Shown piece after piece: positions 34,074 to 46,727 of a stretch of DNA of 64,000 nt. The DNA is taken from NCBI GenBank assembly GCA_027946555.1, contig JAPEVC010000078.1, positions 79,998 through 143,997 of the forward strand, read 5' to 3'. Origin of the DNA: Gnomoniopsis sp. IMI 355080 (taxonomy: Eukaryota > Ascomycota > Sordariomycetes > Diaporthales > Gnomoniaceae). Numbering within the stretch: position 1 is the first letter of the stretch; each line of letters opens with the position of its first letter. A program made the translations under genes and the position numbers. The notes below the pieces were generated by a model. It was not told the DNA's origin. It made no database searches and saw only the letters and a list, made by a program, of their open reading frames with translations.

Positions 34074-37000
34074 CTGTCAATTCAACCTATGATTCCCGGT
34101 CCCCATCTGAGGGCTTGATTCGCGCGAATCGTAGACGAAAGGGTGCACTTGAGGTCCCATTCCTCCTCACTTCCGCGGACGTTCTTTGATGTAGAGCATG
34201 TTCACTTGACCCAATGCATGGTGAAATGATTCAATTCACAAGCTGTGACCTGTGTGTCCGTCCTTTCTTCTCGGACAGGTGAGCTTTTGCTCGGTACCAA
34301 GCGCATTGGGAGCCGCCTTCATAAGGTTACAGGAGCCTTGGAAGTGTACGCCCATCCAAGTCGTTCGTTGCGGATTTGCTTTCGAAGAAAAAAACGACTT
34401 CGGAAGGGGACTGTGTGCTATAATCGACAGCATCCCAAGTCATGCTACATACATGTTGACTCTGATTCAGATGTTGGAGAAATAGTAATGTAAAACAACC
34501 TCGGAGCACAGGGCACAGGGCAGGTGGTGTCGCAGAATTCCGCAAGCCCTACGTCCATGCCAACCTATCGGATGTGCCCCCTTCTGTCAATTCGGTGGGT
34601 GCCCATAATCTACAACATCCATGATCTTATGTCAGTTAAATTCCAGCTGCTACTTACCTGCCTACGAAGCCGAAAGCATTGGCCTTCGTGAATGTTGTCT
34701 CTTGTTAGGGTGTCGTCGGGATTGTAGCATCCTTGGGCCGCGGCATTTGGTTTCCGGGAGCCCACGCAATTGCGATATGCGTAGCCTGCCCGCGCTTTTC
34801 CCTAGCTTGCTGTTCTTTTATTGCCTATCGAGCAGTTTCGGTGTCCTTGATTTCGAGGCTGATCGCTTTGGTCAAAGACGACTGTGCCACTCAGCAAGCT
34901 GAAGTAGCGACGAGTCGTCCAGTTGGCTCGACAAGAGTATGTACATCGTCAGTCGGTTTGAGTGTGTTTACGACTGTCTCAACGATTCGGTAAATCTCTC
35001 TTTTTCTGGGCGACTAGCCTTACAGTATAGCTGAAGGTGCTGTTGCGCTGGAGAATCATGCGGGCAGCCACGGTGGCGCCACTGACGATTCTACCTTCGC
35101 AGAGTCTCGAGGTCGCAATCGCTACAATCGTTCTCGAGACTTCTCACGGATATGAGGACCAATTCGGCACGTCTTTCGTTATGTCTATCATCACGTCTTT
35201 CGTTGTTTACGAAGCGATGGGGGAGCCGTTCGTTTTCTTTATCGTTCGTAATCCGGGATCTTTCGTAATCGTGACTGCCTGGATGGATGATATAGCTGAA
35301 GTTAGTAAAGAACTTAGGACCAGTGCTAGAGGCTTGAAAGGAATTGAGCCACGCTAGTGGAAGACAACGCCAAAGGGGAAAAGTGCGCTCTAGACGCCTT
35401 TCTGACATGATCTCCCAACCTCGAGGCTAGCCTCTAGCCTTGTTCTCTCTTGTAATTGGTTACCGCGGCATGGTAGAAAAGTAACGGTGTACTTCAATAC
35501 TCGAGCTGTCAGAAAGACTGTCCACTTCTGTCGTAGATGCTCAGTTGTCCAACCTTGGGTTGACCAACCCAGACAAGGAGACTTCAAAATCGGTGGCGGG
35601 TCCACAGAGGCATGCGGAATCAGCTCACATCCGAGCGGTTCTTTGTACAATCATCAAGGCTCGTCGAGTTGAGTCTCAGGAGTCATCACTGGAGTCGAGA
35701 ATCTGAATATACTTTGCGAAGAGTGAATCGGGTTGATGGACTTCAAGGATGCTTTCATTCCGTACTCGGATGCACGAAAGGGGTTTGTGACTTGGAAACT
35801 TATGAGGAGCCCAAAGGAGCAAAGCCCGATCAAAATAGCTCAGCACCCACCCTGTCAGATCAAACTGCCAAATAATAGGGAGAAACAAAAGTCCATGGGG
35901 ATGTCCGAGGCTATAACATCAACTCGTATAAACAGAGTTCCTAGGTATACAATGGACTGAGTCCAAGATTTCGTCACCATGCTTGAACAGTGGATGCCTC
36001 ATTGCCCATTATTATTATGCTTGACATCGCCTCCACCCGACAGATTGAACAATACGCCCAACAGCGAAGCAAACCGCCTCCGGACCCGCCTTGACATTAG
36101 CGCATGACGTGACTGTAGCACTGAGCTCCGACCTTCCTACAGTTCTTGGGATTTTCCGAGGCTCCAAGAAGCCATGCCCTCCAAAGACAGAAAGGTAACA
36201 GGCCTTGGGAGTGGAGAAAACAGGCAGTTCTCCCGGGCTTGATGCATTCCTAGGGAACATACATGCTCGGTCGGACTTCAATAAGTTTCCGCAAATATGA
36301 TGTATTTTCATGATGGCATATTTTGTTGAACCCCATTACCCCTAGGCTTCGGCGAGCCTGGAGGGCTAGGAATGTATTTGTAGGCACAGTAACTTTAGCA
36401 ATGATGCAAGGGCCCGCAGGCGGTGGCACCAACATACTATCACAATTCGACAAATTCGCACGGGGTCGCGACCAGTTTGAATGGCCTTGTAAGCCCTAAT
36501 AGCACGTGTGGAGGAGCTGGTTTCCCGTGGACCAGGGCACACACAAGATTTGTGCGCGCCTCAGTACTGTATGGATACAAGTGCTACCTACTTAGAAGAA
36601 CATGTGTATACTCAATAGAGCCCAGTTTGATTTAGAGAGAGCGGGCCTCGAGTTAAATAAAGAAGCATAAAATTGATTAGGGTCCATCCAACGAGGGACA
36701 TGTCTTTTTTTTCTTTTTCTCTTTTTTTTTAAAAAAAAAAAGCGCGAATCGGAATTAGGTACCTTCTTTTCAGCTGACAGGGGTTCTCGGACGGAGCCAT
36801 GGCCCATACTACCATGGTGGCACAGCGAAACTTTATGTACGGATGTACTCACTGCATACCTGGTACACCGCGCGCCCCCAAAGCAATGACTTGAGCAGCA
36901 TTGTATCCACTCGCTCGACTCTCGCATATATTCAGAGCCCAATCGCTGTGATACGGAGGCGTCGAGATGAAACAGGGCAGCGGCCGCGAGTGTATCGCGC

Positions 37001-40000
37001 ATGCCCGCCCAGGAGCTTTGCGTACTGTCGTCTTCGCGATTTCTACTGATTAGGTATCTGGAATTGCCGGGCAAAGGTTCCGAAGCTGTCGTGTCGCGTG
37101 GTTCGCGTCAGTCTTCTCAGGGGGGTGGTATCCACTGTAACTGTACGCAATACTTTGAGCTTGTACAAAGCAAGTACATATCATGCAGATCTGATCTCGC
37201 CTTTGCGCACCTGAACTTCGGATCGCGTTGCCGGCGATCTTCAAGATCCACCGTTGCGTTCCCCTTGTGTGCAAGTGACATTACTTGTGGATGATTGTCA
37301 GTACCACGCGTCAGTCGAGTCCGAGATCTGGCCCAACTGTAACAAAACATGGCGCATTATGTGCGGCAAAGTACTTTGTTGTGCCAAGGCATTCTCATTA
37401 CTTCTACATACTATGGTACACGCTGGCGGGTAATACCCCTGCCGGCCACCATGCGCAGTCAATCGGAAAGTATAACCTCTTGAATAGGTTGCACCTGGTG
37501 CGCTTGGGCACCAGGTAGGAGGGACTCTTGCAGATGGGTCAGACAGGGGATAGCTCTCATTAGAAACCACAATTCATTTCATGTGTTACTATGAAGGATG
37601 TTTTCTTTTCCCTTCCACATTTGATGCGGCAAAGGATGAAACGGCCAGAGGCAGTTCTGGCTGCTTTATTGAATTACTTACCCCTGGCAAGCGGAATTTC
37701 CGGATGCTTCTGCAAGAATTCCGACGCCCAGCATAACGTGGCAAATTGAGTGAATGAACTCCATGTAAACTTCGCAGATTACGAGCTCTGGTATTCTGCC
37801 TTGTCATCTTGAAAATGTGTGGCATCTCTCGCCGTCCTGTTTCAAAATATCTATGATCTGAATTCGCAGAGGTGTACGAGAACCAACAAGCCGGGATGTT
37901 TTTGTCATCTTTTATAGCCCTTCGGAGTTAGGCTACAAATCCCATGTGCTCCACTCATTTCGTTTCAGGGAATTTTGACAGCTGGGGCCTGTGCTTACCT
38001 TACCATGATTTGTATTCCCTGGAAAGTGACCGTGCCGTCGGCCACATCTAAGACACCGGCCGCCGGCTACCTACCTACCTAGGTAGTTAGATGCTGCTCC
38101 GACCTTGGCTATGCCTGTCTCTCAAGCTCCTCGAGACAAGTTTGATCATCGGCTGAGAGATTATGTGCGTTGGTTGATGAATTAGGTGCTTTTGAATTCA
38201 AGTAGAGCCGTGATGCTGTGAAGATACTAGATATATCCACATGTCAAGCGGGAGGAGATAGTCAGGCTTCTTCAAACATGATCCTGGGAACCCTGTCAGC
38301 CACCCCCTGCCCCCTCCCGTCTGTCTCAGCCTTATGATTTGTTTCTAGAAGCTTTGTTGTGACTTGTCGACCAATATATCTGGCTCCCGTTAGCTGCTGC
38401 CAACGTTTCCGGGTAGAACCGTGGCAAGCTACTGAGTATGTGCCATGTCCGTTCGTTTTCCTAGAATAGGTACAATGCGACGAAGTTCTCCATAAAAGAG
38501 TCTGGAACATATCTGAAAGGAAACCATTTCAATCTGAGGTCAAGCTCAGAACAAGCTATTTCAAGATAGACGCTACTGGCATCTGCACATTATTTTATAG
38601 TTGGTCTACACCAAAGTGTGCACAAATACCCTGTCCCCATGTCTCACAAAAGAACCCAAGCCAAGTAATCACATTCGCAAAAAACCCTTCTAATATACAC
38701 AGTGCCAGCACGATCTGGCCCCCCTTGACCGCCTGTCCAACTCCTTGGGTCGCACAATACCCACGTGCGCTGTGCTCGGGACCTAGGGCAGGAGGCTGAC
38801 CCCTGGGGATTGTGTTGACACTGCCGCAGTGCGTATTTTTGGGCTTTGTGTACAAGTGGACAAGCCCTCGTGATAGCGAGCGGACTCTAGTACTGCAGTC
38901 CTGTGCTGTACACAATACATACGCCACTCAAGCACATCTTTCGAGTCATGGCACAGACCTCACCAAAGCCAGACATGGTCGCGCACATCGCCGATCATAA
39001 TTTTATCTCCGTAGGCTCCGCTGCCAGCGGAGTTTGCCGTCCAAAGCACTGTTTTGCTCCTCTTCCTTCAGATTGTGGTTGATCTCCGTGCTCAAGATCG
39101 TGGCCCACGATGTTGCCGGGAGATATTGCCGTAATGTTCGTAGATCAAAACCCACAAATATGGTACGGTATTCTGAGATCGATGGTGCGATTCGCGACAT
39201 CGACCCAAGCTTGGACCTAATAAACCAATCCTGTTGATCCACCTCCGCCGCCGTGGCTGCGGGTAGTGACAGACTTACAGCACAGTGTCTGTACAAAACT
39301 GTTACTTTCAGCCGCTTGACTTGGCTGACGAATGCGATGATAAGATCTCCATTCGCTTTGTTTTGGCACGGGCCGCAGTGCAGAGCATTCCGTTCTGGGC
39401 ATGCAATTCATAGTGATTAGTGAAGCCGGGTTAATATTGCGCGCAGGCTGGGGCGCATAAGGGGCGCAGATACCACACACATGTTGAAAATAGCTTATGG
39501 AAGACTTGTGGGATTCAGATAGGTTAATTCTTCGAGACATGCTGCTCCCCGAGGCACCCCTCGCAGCCCCTGAGCCACACTCAAGTTGGGATGGCCAAGG
39601 CAGTCTGTCGACACCTAGGTAGCATCTCCGGGCTGCGAATTGCCCAGAGTAGGGATTGGTGAGTCTTATCCACCAGCCAGTTACTTTCCCCAGGTTTGTT
39701 TGTATTTTCGGCCTCGTCCGACCATTATCAAGGCCCCCCTACACTCCACTGCTCCATACTATTCCCTGAACAACTCGATGTTTTCCCGAAGATGACCCAT
39801 TGTGGGTCATGCTTCTTTGCATTGCACCTGGAATTCGCAGTAGGCATAGTCGCACGGTGCATGCCAACTGACCACCACTAGCTAATTGGTGATTTGCAGA
39901 GACCACAAGCCACGAGTCTCTATCTGTACAACCTTCCGCAAATTTGCGTCAGCCTGCACGTTTTCCTCCCGCAACCGCATAGATTGATCTCGGCTTTCTT

Positions 40001-40361
40001 TCTTATTGCACTTACGGCGCGGCGACGGATTTCTGAAGTTGTATTTGTCATTCCTTGCTTGAGCTTGAGAGACGGGCTGTTCGGTGGATCGCCTTTACGT
40101 GTGACTGGTTGCGCAGGAGGAACGAATAGTCGCGGGACATCCTTGGGTATTGCTTGAGGGGTCTACCCTGGGGGGACACAAGGTCGCAACGTGCATACAA
40201 CCTTTCACCGACGCCACTTCATATCATATTGTTCACTATTAATCCTGCAAACACCCTGAATTTGCGGTAAGATCCGTCTCACGAACCGTTGGATTGCACC
40301 AACAGGTCCGGTTTTGGCTAAGAGCTAAAAATCCGGTTCCAAGCTCCGCGCCCCCAAGAAA
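34074..40361. other. Gene-poor stretch, right part of the 9.7-kb tract
   Basis: More than 6 kb without a supported gene. It contains a T-run directly followed by an A-run at 36722-36741, the palindrome CTACCTAGGTAG at 38075-38086, a related CACCTAGGTAG at 39611-39621, and a short T/C/G-rich patch with repeated TCTTTCGT words near 35170-35270. Base composition is not obviously RIP-like. Confidence 0.45.
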
Positions 40362-43300
40362 ATGCCTGCTGGTCGTCCTTCAAAGCGGCCTGGTGATGGC
40401 TTGGAGGCTCCGGTGGACACTACATCTGGGCCATCCAAAACAAAACTTCCTCGGATCGAAAGAGGACCAGAAGACTTTTCCTCTGTCGTCAAGAGCAAGC
40501 TTCAGACCTATTCGAGAACTGGACAGGCTTGCGACCGCTGTAAGGTATGTTGTTGATTTGCGCCCCTGTCCATTTTCTGACATAAACGCGGGTTGTTACG
40601 AATTCTCGTGAACCGTCACGCGAACGGAACATACCATTTTACTACTCCTCGAAAGCAATACTCCCAGCGTCCAGACAGGGTGATAACAATACGACAATTT
40701 GTTGTTGTCACTCTCCAAGTCTTCGGAACGGCTGCGAACAAGAAACTCGGGGGTCTCCAGCTGACTTGTAGATGCACAGGTTCGGAAAATCCGCTGTGAT
40801 GCACTTCCGGATGGCTGTACGCACTGCACACAACAAGACATAGAATGCTACGTCACCGATCGGGTGACTGGACGCACAGAGAGACGAGGCTATCTAAGCC
40901 AGCTCGAGCGCGAGAGAAATGCTTTGACGACGCACATCCGGGACCTCGAGCAGCTTCTCGAGCAGAAGGGCGTCCAAGTCCGAAAATGGCAACCTCCTTC
41001 GGCTTTTGGTACAGAGAACCAATACGGTTTCGAAAATGATGGGTCTATGAAAGACGAATGGACTCAATTTTTGTCTCTGTGGATCAAGGAGGGCAGTCCG
41101 CAGATTGGGCCGGAATCCAGTGTCGAACCATCAGGACAACCATCTTTCACACCATTACCTGGGGCAGGGTTGAGGCAGATCGCCGGACACCTAGGAGTCT
41201 TCAAAGACAATTCGCCCTTGAGCAGCATCAATGGCACCCAGTTGTCCATTCTCGGTACCACGATAGACGTCACCTATTTTGACGCACCGGACATGGACGG
41301 GCCGCCTGTTGGCATGTCCAACTCGGCGCCAATTTACAATAAATCCCTTCAGTCTTTTTATAACTCCGTTGCCAAAGTCAACCCACCAATAGCGGCCCCA
41401 ATGCCTTCTCGCGAGGAAGCCTTCAGTTACTCAGAGTGGTTTTTCTGTATGGTTGGGGCTTTCATACCCATGCTTCACAAACCCACATACTTTGCTCTGG
41501 TAAGTCTTGTGTTGCTTTGTTTCTTGTGTGATTGCCGGCTTGTATCTGACTGAACGCATATGCTTTCTAGCTTACCCGAGTCTACGACGATCGCCATTTC
41601 AAGCCTACAACGTCAGAACAAGTTATCATCCATATGGTTTTTGCAGTCATGTATTACCAGTTTGGCGTTCGCAACGGCGACGAGCCCGAAAAAAAGGCTC
41701 AGTTGAACGAGCTCTCGAACACGCACTACCATTGGAGCGTCGATAAACTCTGGGAGATCGCCGGTGATCTCTCTCTATCCGCCGTCCAGGCTCTCACCCT
41801 CATTGCCACCCATTGCCGCGCATTCCCAAAGCCCGGTCCTGCTTGGCTGATGACGGGTCTCGCTTGGAACAGAGCCATCGAACTGAATCTTCATCGACGT
41901 TTCTTGAAGAAAGGCGAGCCTACGAATCTCGAAAACGAGATGCGAAAAAGAACATGGTGGTCATTGTTTATGGTCACCATCATGCTCTACGGCCGATTAG
42001 GAAAGCCAATGCCAATCAGGTCCGAAGACATCGATACCGAATATCCAGAAACCGTTTGCGATGACTGCTTGACCGAGGAGGGCATAGTTGACTCCGGAAG
42101 GCCAGGCGATTGCTATTTTTTGGTCGCTGTGGCTGGTGTGAAGTTGGCAGTATTGTTCATGGACATGTGGAACAATGTCTATGCCGTACGCCAGAGTCCC
42201 AGGACATATGTTTCTAGCATCCGGCAAATCGAGGCGTCTTTCCGAGAGTATCAACGAGACTTGCCGAAAGAGTTGAAGAGAGACAAGTGCAGACCGGCGA
42301 ATCGAGTCCTTGCAACATACCTAGAGGCCTCCACAAATGAGTTCTTGCTGTGTCTGCGCCATCCCTCGCGGTGCGCGACGAGTGATGCGGCATTCATTGC
42401 AGAGAATCACAGGGTTTGCGAGGATGCAGCAAGGAAGACCCTGGATCTTGCGGATCAACTCGCCAGAATGAAATCTCTAGATACCACATGGTATCAAATG
42501 GCAGTATACGTCGCAGCCATTTTCACGCTGCTGGCTTACAGATGGGAGAGGCGGGCGGAGACTACACCTGCCGAGCTAGCAGAACTCAAGGACTACATGG
42601 GTATTGGCTTGTCTGTTGTGCGAGAAATAGTCGCCATGATTGGTACGTGTAACGATTACTGCCACTTGTGTGGGCCACCATTCGAAATCAAGTCTCCCAC
42701 TGACAATTAGACACAGGCTCGTCTGGGGCCGCGAGCGCCGACTCCTCAGTTATAAGCCAAATTACCTCTGTGATCGATCGAACAGTGGCGAGTATAGAAC
42801 AAGACATGGCACCTCAGAGGAGTAGCCATACTTCAACACCACAATATTCTCAACAACAGATTACCTCTCGGCCCGCCACAATGACGCGCGAAGAATATGG
42901 TTCGACAAGCCGACACCGCGGAGCCGCGAGATCAGCCCCCGGCACACCGACGCCGATATCGAATGGAACAGAACAAATGGCTACCCAAAGATTCGGCGGA
43001 GTCCAAAATACGTCATACTATAACTCCCCGTTAACTCATATCAATGCGGCGTACTCCCAGATGGGTTATCCCGATCTGGGAAGCTCAGCCGTGCCCACGT
43101 CGACAACAAGCGCAGGTGGCTCCTACACCCCCCTGGCTGACGAATCCCACCACCATCAGCAATACCTCTACGCGACCGCCGCCGCCGCCTCAGCATCCCA
43201 AATGGTCCACAATACCCCAGCTCGCTCGCCTGTTCCCGGCACAGCACCGCACCATATGGTCGGATACACAACACAGCCTCCACCAGGATCCTCAATACAG

Positions 43301-43573
43301 CACCATCACCAGCAACATGGGGCTGGCGGTGGTCACTGGATGACTGTGCAAAATGGAGGAAACACATGGAACGAGTGGACTAGCGCAATGGTGGACCCAT
43401 CCACGCAAGACAGGTACAGCGCGAATGCACTGTTGACTTTGGGCACTGGGCAGAAGGGCCTCGGTGATGCTGGCGGCAGTGAAATGGGTGTTGGCGGACC
43501 TGGTGTCCCACAGGGGCAGTCAGGCCAGTGGCCAGCGTTGCTATTTCACTCTCCAAATGTGTCCGGTCCTTGA
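40362..43573 (+). CDS. Zn2Cys6 fungal-specific transcription factor
   Basis: Four exons, 40362-40544, 40780-41499, 41571-42642 and 42717-43573, give 943 residues. The GAL4-type cluster is formed across the first splice: Cys57, 60, 67, 74, 77 and 84 with spacing C-x2-C-x6-C-x6-C-x2-C-x6-C, binding two zinc ions for DNA contact. A basic linker and coiled coil follow (YLSQLERERNALTTHIRDLE, then QLLEQKG), the dimerisation element. The middle region (about 200-600), with LAWNRAIELNLHRRF and EMRKRTWWSLFMVTIMLYGRLGKP, is the fungal_trans regulatory domain. The last ~280 residues are low-complexity, rich in Ser, Thr, Gln, His, Gly and Pro, a likely activation region. Nuclear. The 235-base first intron splits the zinc cluster; retention would truncate the protein at 64 residues. 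Targets unknown. Confidence 0.9.
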
Positions 43574-46500
43574 TGTACGAATGATAGACCGCCATTCTCG
43601 CCAACTCTCAAAACATTGGTGACTACTGGGCTGGCTTGATCTGCATGAGGTACTTCTCAAGATCTTCGTTCTTAGCTGGAGCCTTAGATTGGCCATGCCA
43701 AAACAGTCATCAGATACTGGGGACAGTGTGGCAAAATTTGGTTTTGCTACCCTGGAGGCGGCTTATACGCCTGATATTGGGCACTACGCGCCCGGGCTTC
43801 TGGACATTCTCATGATCAGACTATGTGTACATGCCCACAAATTGTTGAACAATGATCTTTGGCTCGCGTTCCGAAGTTCTAACTCATTTTGCTGCCTCCT
43901 CGACTTCGGTAACTATTGCATCATTGAACAGGGCGCCTATGACACAAAGCATGCCGTGCGCAATGGGTTTCCGCAATTTCGAGCGGGCGTTCGGCGATAG
44001 TGTTACCCACCACTTCCGCACTACTATTTATACTCAAACACACAATAATTCCACCACTATTATCTCATAACCGCAAAATAATAAGATGAAAGGTCCTTGA
44101 CCACATGTGCCCATTTTCGACAGGATATCTACTGGCGCTTTTTCATGCCATTACAGTGATTTCACTGTGAATATTAATTGCATGCGTCTCGAGAAATTTC
44201 TGTGGAGAAAAGAGGGTGGGGCATGATCGCCCGTGAGCGGAATATGCCGTAAAAGAACTGTCAGCACTGTGAGCACTCGTCACGATCAGAAGATATTTCT
44301 TGCACATACTATGCAGTACTCGACTCCACTTGCTTCCAGTTATAGCGTCACATGATACCCGTGAAACAGATATCAAATGTAGAACATTTGGACCAAATTA
44401 GGCGCGTCGCATGTTCGTCTGTGCTCAGCAAAAAGCAACATGCAGCGCTCCAAGCTGACTGGCTCGGGGCCAGGGCGCGCGCTACCACGTGCAACTTCTC
44501 CGGAAAATAACAAGCAGCACATACGGTAGGTAATGTGGTACAAATCGGGGAAAAAAAATCAACATTCAGCAAGGATGCAGTGGGGGCGAAAGCGATCGCA
44601 CTACTTTCCTCTAATCAAGGAACGACCTCGTCATTAACTCTGATCTCACTTCCTAGAAAGTTGATTTGACAGCGACTCCACTTCGTCCGGACTCGCTTTG
44701 GACGACATCCGAGCCGAAGTCTTCATTTCTGCGTCGGACCCGAGTTTGTACTCCATACCTACGGAGGTAGGTGAACCGGCTTGGTGGGATCGCCTTGCTT
44801 TTACAGCGGGAGCCATGTTGCTTTTGGCGCAAATCTCCGTTTCAAAGCGGTTGGATGCTTGCAATTTGTTGCTATATGATGCGTCACAGTTACACTAGGC
44901 ACTATGTATCTGACACGGAAGTGCACAGTCATTGATACAGGCGCGAGTCGGCATGGGGGCCTTTGGCGGCTCCGCCTGGGAGGCGGCGGGGCGGAACTAT
45001 CGGCTGGGCGGAGAGACCCGACCGGCTCCGCGTCTATACCTAGGCATGTAGTCGCAAATTCGCAATTCCCTATAGTGTACATCCCAATACCCTCTATTTC
45101 ACGCTTTCGGGTACCCTTTCTATTTAAGCTTCTGCTGCCGACGGGTCTAAGTCGGAAAGGAAAAGATAATGTACCATCCCTGCAGCCATTTTCTCTGTAG
45201 GCTCTCAAGTCTGTACGATCCGAGCTCCGAGAAACTTCATTTGAGGGTGGGGTTTTTAGAAATCTACCTGCCCGGCGGTGGCTACGTTTCCTGTCGTCAG
45301 CGAGCTTACCTAGGCAGGTACCCGGTATAGAGTAGGGAACTGTCGAGAACGGGGCAACGCAATATAGAACCTAGAACCATTTTTGATCAATAAGGCGGCT
45401 GAGGAATTACGATGCTAAGAAGTTTTGTAAGAAATATGTATCAGATAGGGGCTGGGTAAAAGGTACCTTACGCTTTGATCCTGAAGAGGTTACGAAAATC
45501 TCATGATGAATGCATTTCTGATGTGAAAGCCTACGACGAAGATTTAGTGATGACGTTTAAATGCCTCTGGATACCGTAATACTATTCAGGACAGGCAGAT
45601 AACTAAGGGAAAGACCCTGCAACGATGGAAACATGCGCGGGCATTGAAGAGAGTGTTTTTAGATTCGGAGGACCTTCAGCGCCTTCTCAATCATAGATCT
45701 GAGGCTAACGGGGTATCCATCACGTGGCAAAGAACGCCAGAGTAGAGTCAAGAAGGCCACGGTCACGGTCCTTGATTTAAAAATGTGGCGGTGGACAAAG
45801 CGAGGACCATCCTCGTTGAAACCAGGGCGCAAACCTATTTCGAGCTCATTGCTCGAAGCATGGTGTTAGTATTGAAGGCTTTTTTGTAGTTGAGACAGAT
45901 CCCCCGACTACGGTGACGGTGTAGGGAGTCCCACGTTTGGAGGACAAAGAAACGTTTGGTAAATTGTACAATTTGTACTCGTAACAAAGCCCCTACAGTC
46001 ACATAAAGAATAGCTACCAACAGTCAAGTAACTGAGGCTAATTCCGAGAAGTTATAAGCATTTCATGCCACACTTACATGATACGAAGCTCATCAGAGTT
46101 CATCCTCGCCAACGTTGCCCAGCTGCTGGAGCCCGGCAGCTATCTGCAGAGGAGGAGCACAACATCGCCGACGACCAAATTTGTGCTCGGATTCGCTGAG
46201 ATAGATCCCTAGTGGTAAGAATGTTTGGTCGTCGGAAGAGACAGTGTAGTTGCGCTGCTGGTTATTGCGCTTCGATCCGGAGCTGGGGTAGGAGCTCTAA
46301 GAGCTCGATGAAATGATCGCGAGGACAAAAGAGGAGAAGCATCAAGGGGCGTAGCTGTCAGATCCCAAAACAATCTTCCTCGTCAGGTGAGAACGGGATA
46401 AATCGCACGAGATCAGACGGCAAGGTGGATGGATGGTTTGGCTTGAATTCATCGTATTGTCAGCAAAAAAATAAGGACACTTACTTAATAAGTACAGTAC

Positions 46501-46727
46501 AACAAATCGATCTATCGAATGGTATGCCTCATGAGAACAGCCAGCGATGTATGTCTCTATTAGGCGGTTCCAGATCAAACGTGCCATAAGGCTTGTTCAT
46601 AAGTAAACACAGTGTCAACTCTAACCTCGTTTAATACCAACAAGTCTGGGGCTGTTGCACTAAGTCAGTGATAACGTTCTATACTTCGTATTGTCTTCTT
46701 CCCTTTCCTGGCTTGAACCTTTTGATC
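43574..46727. other. Gene-poor intergenic stretch
   Basis: About 3.2 kb between convergent genes (regulator on plus, amidohydrolase on minus). Short frames such as 44698-44898 plus and 46342-46587 minus show no recognisable motif. No RNA gene recognised. Confidence 0.45.
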
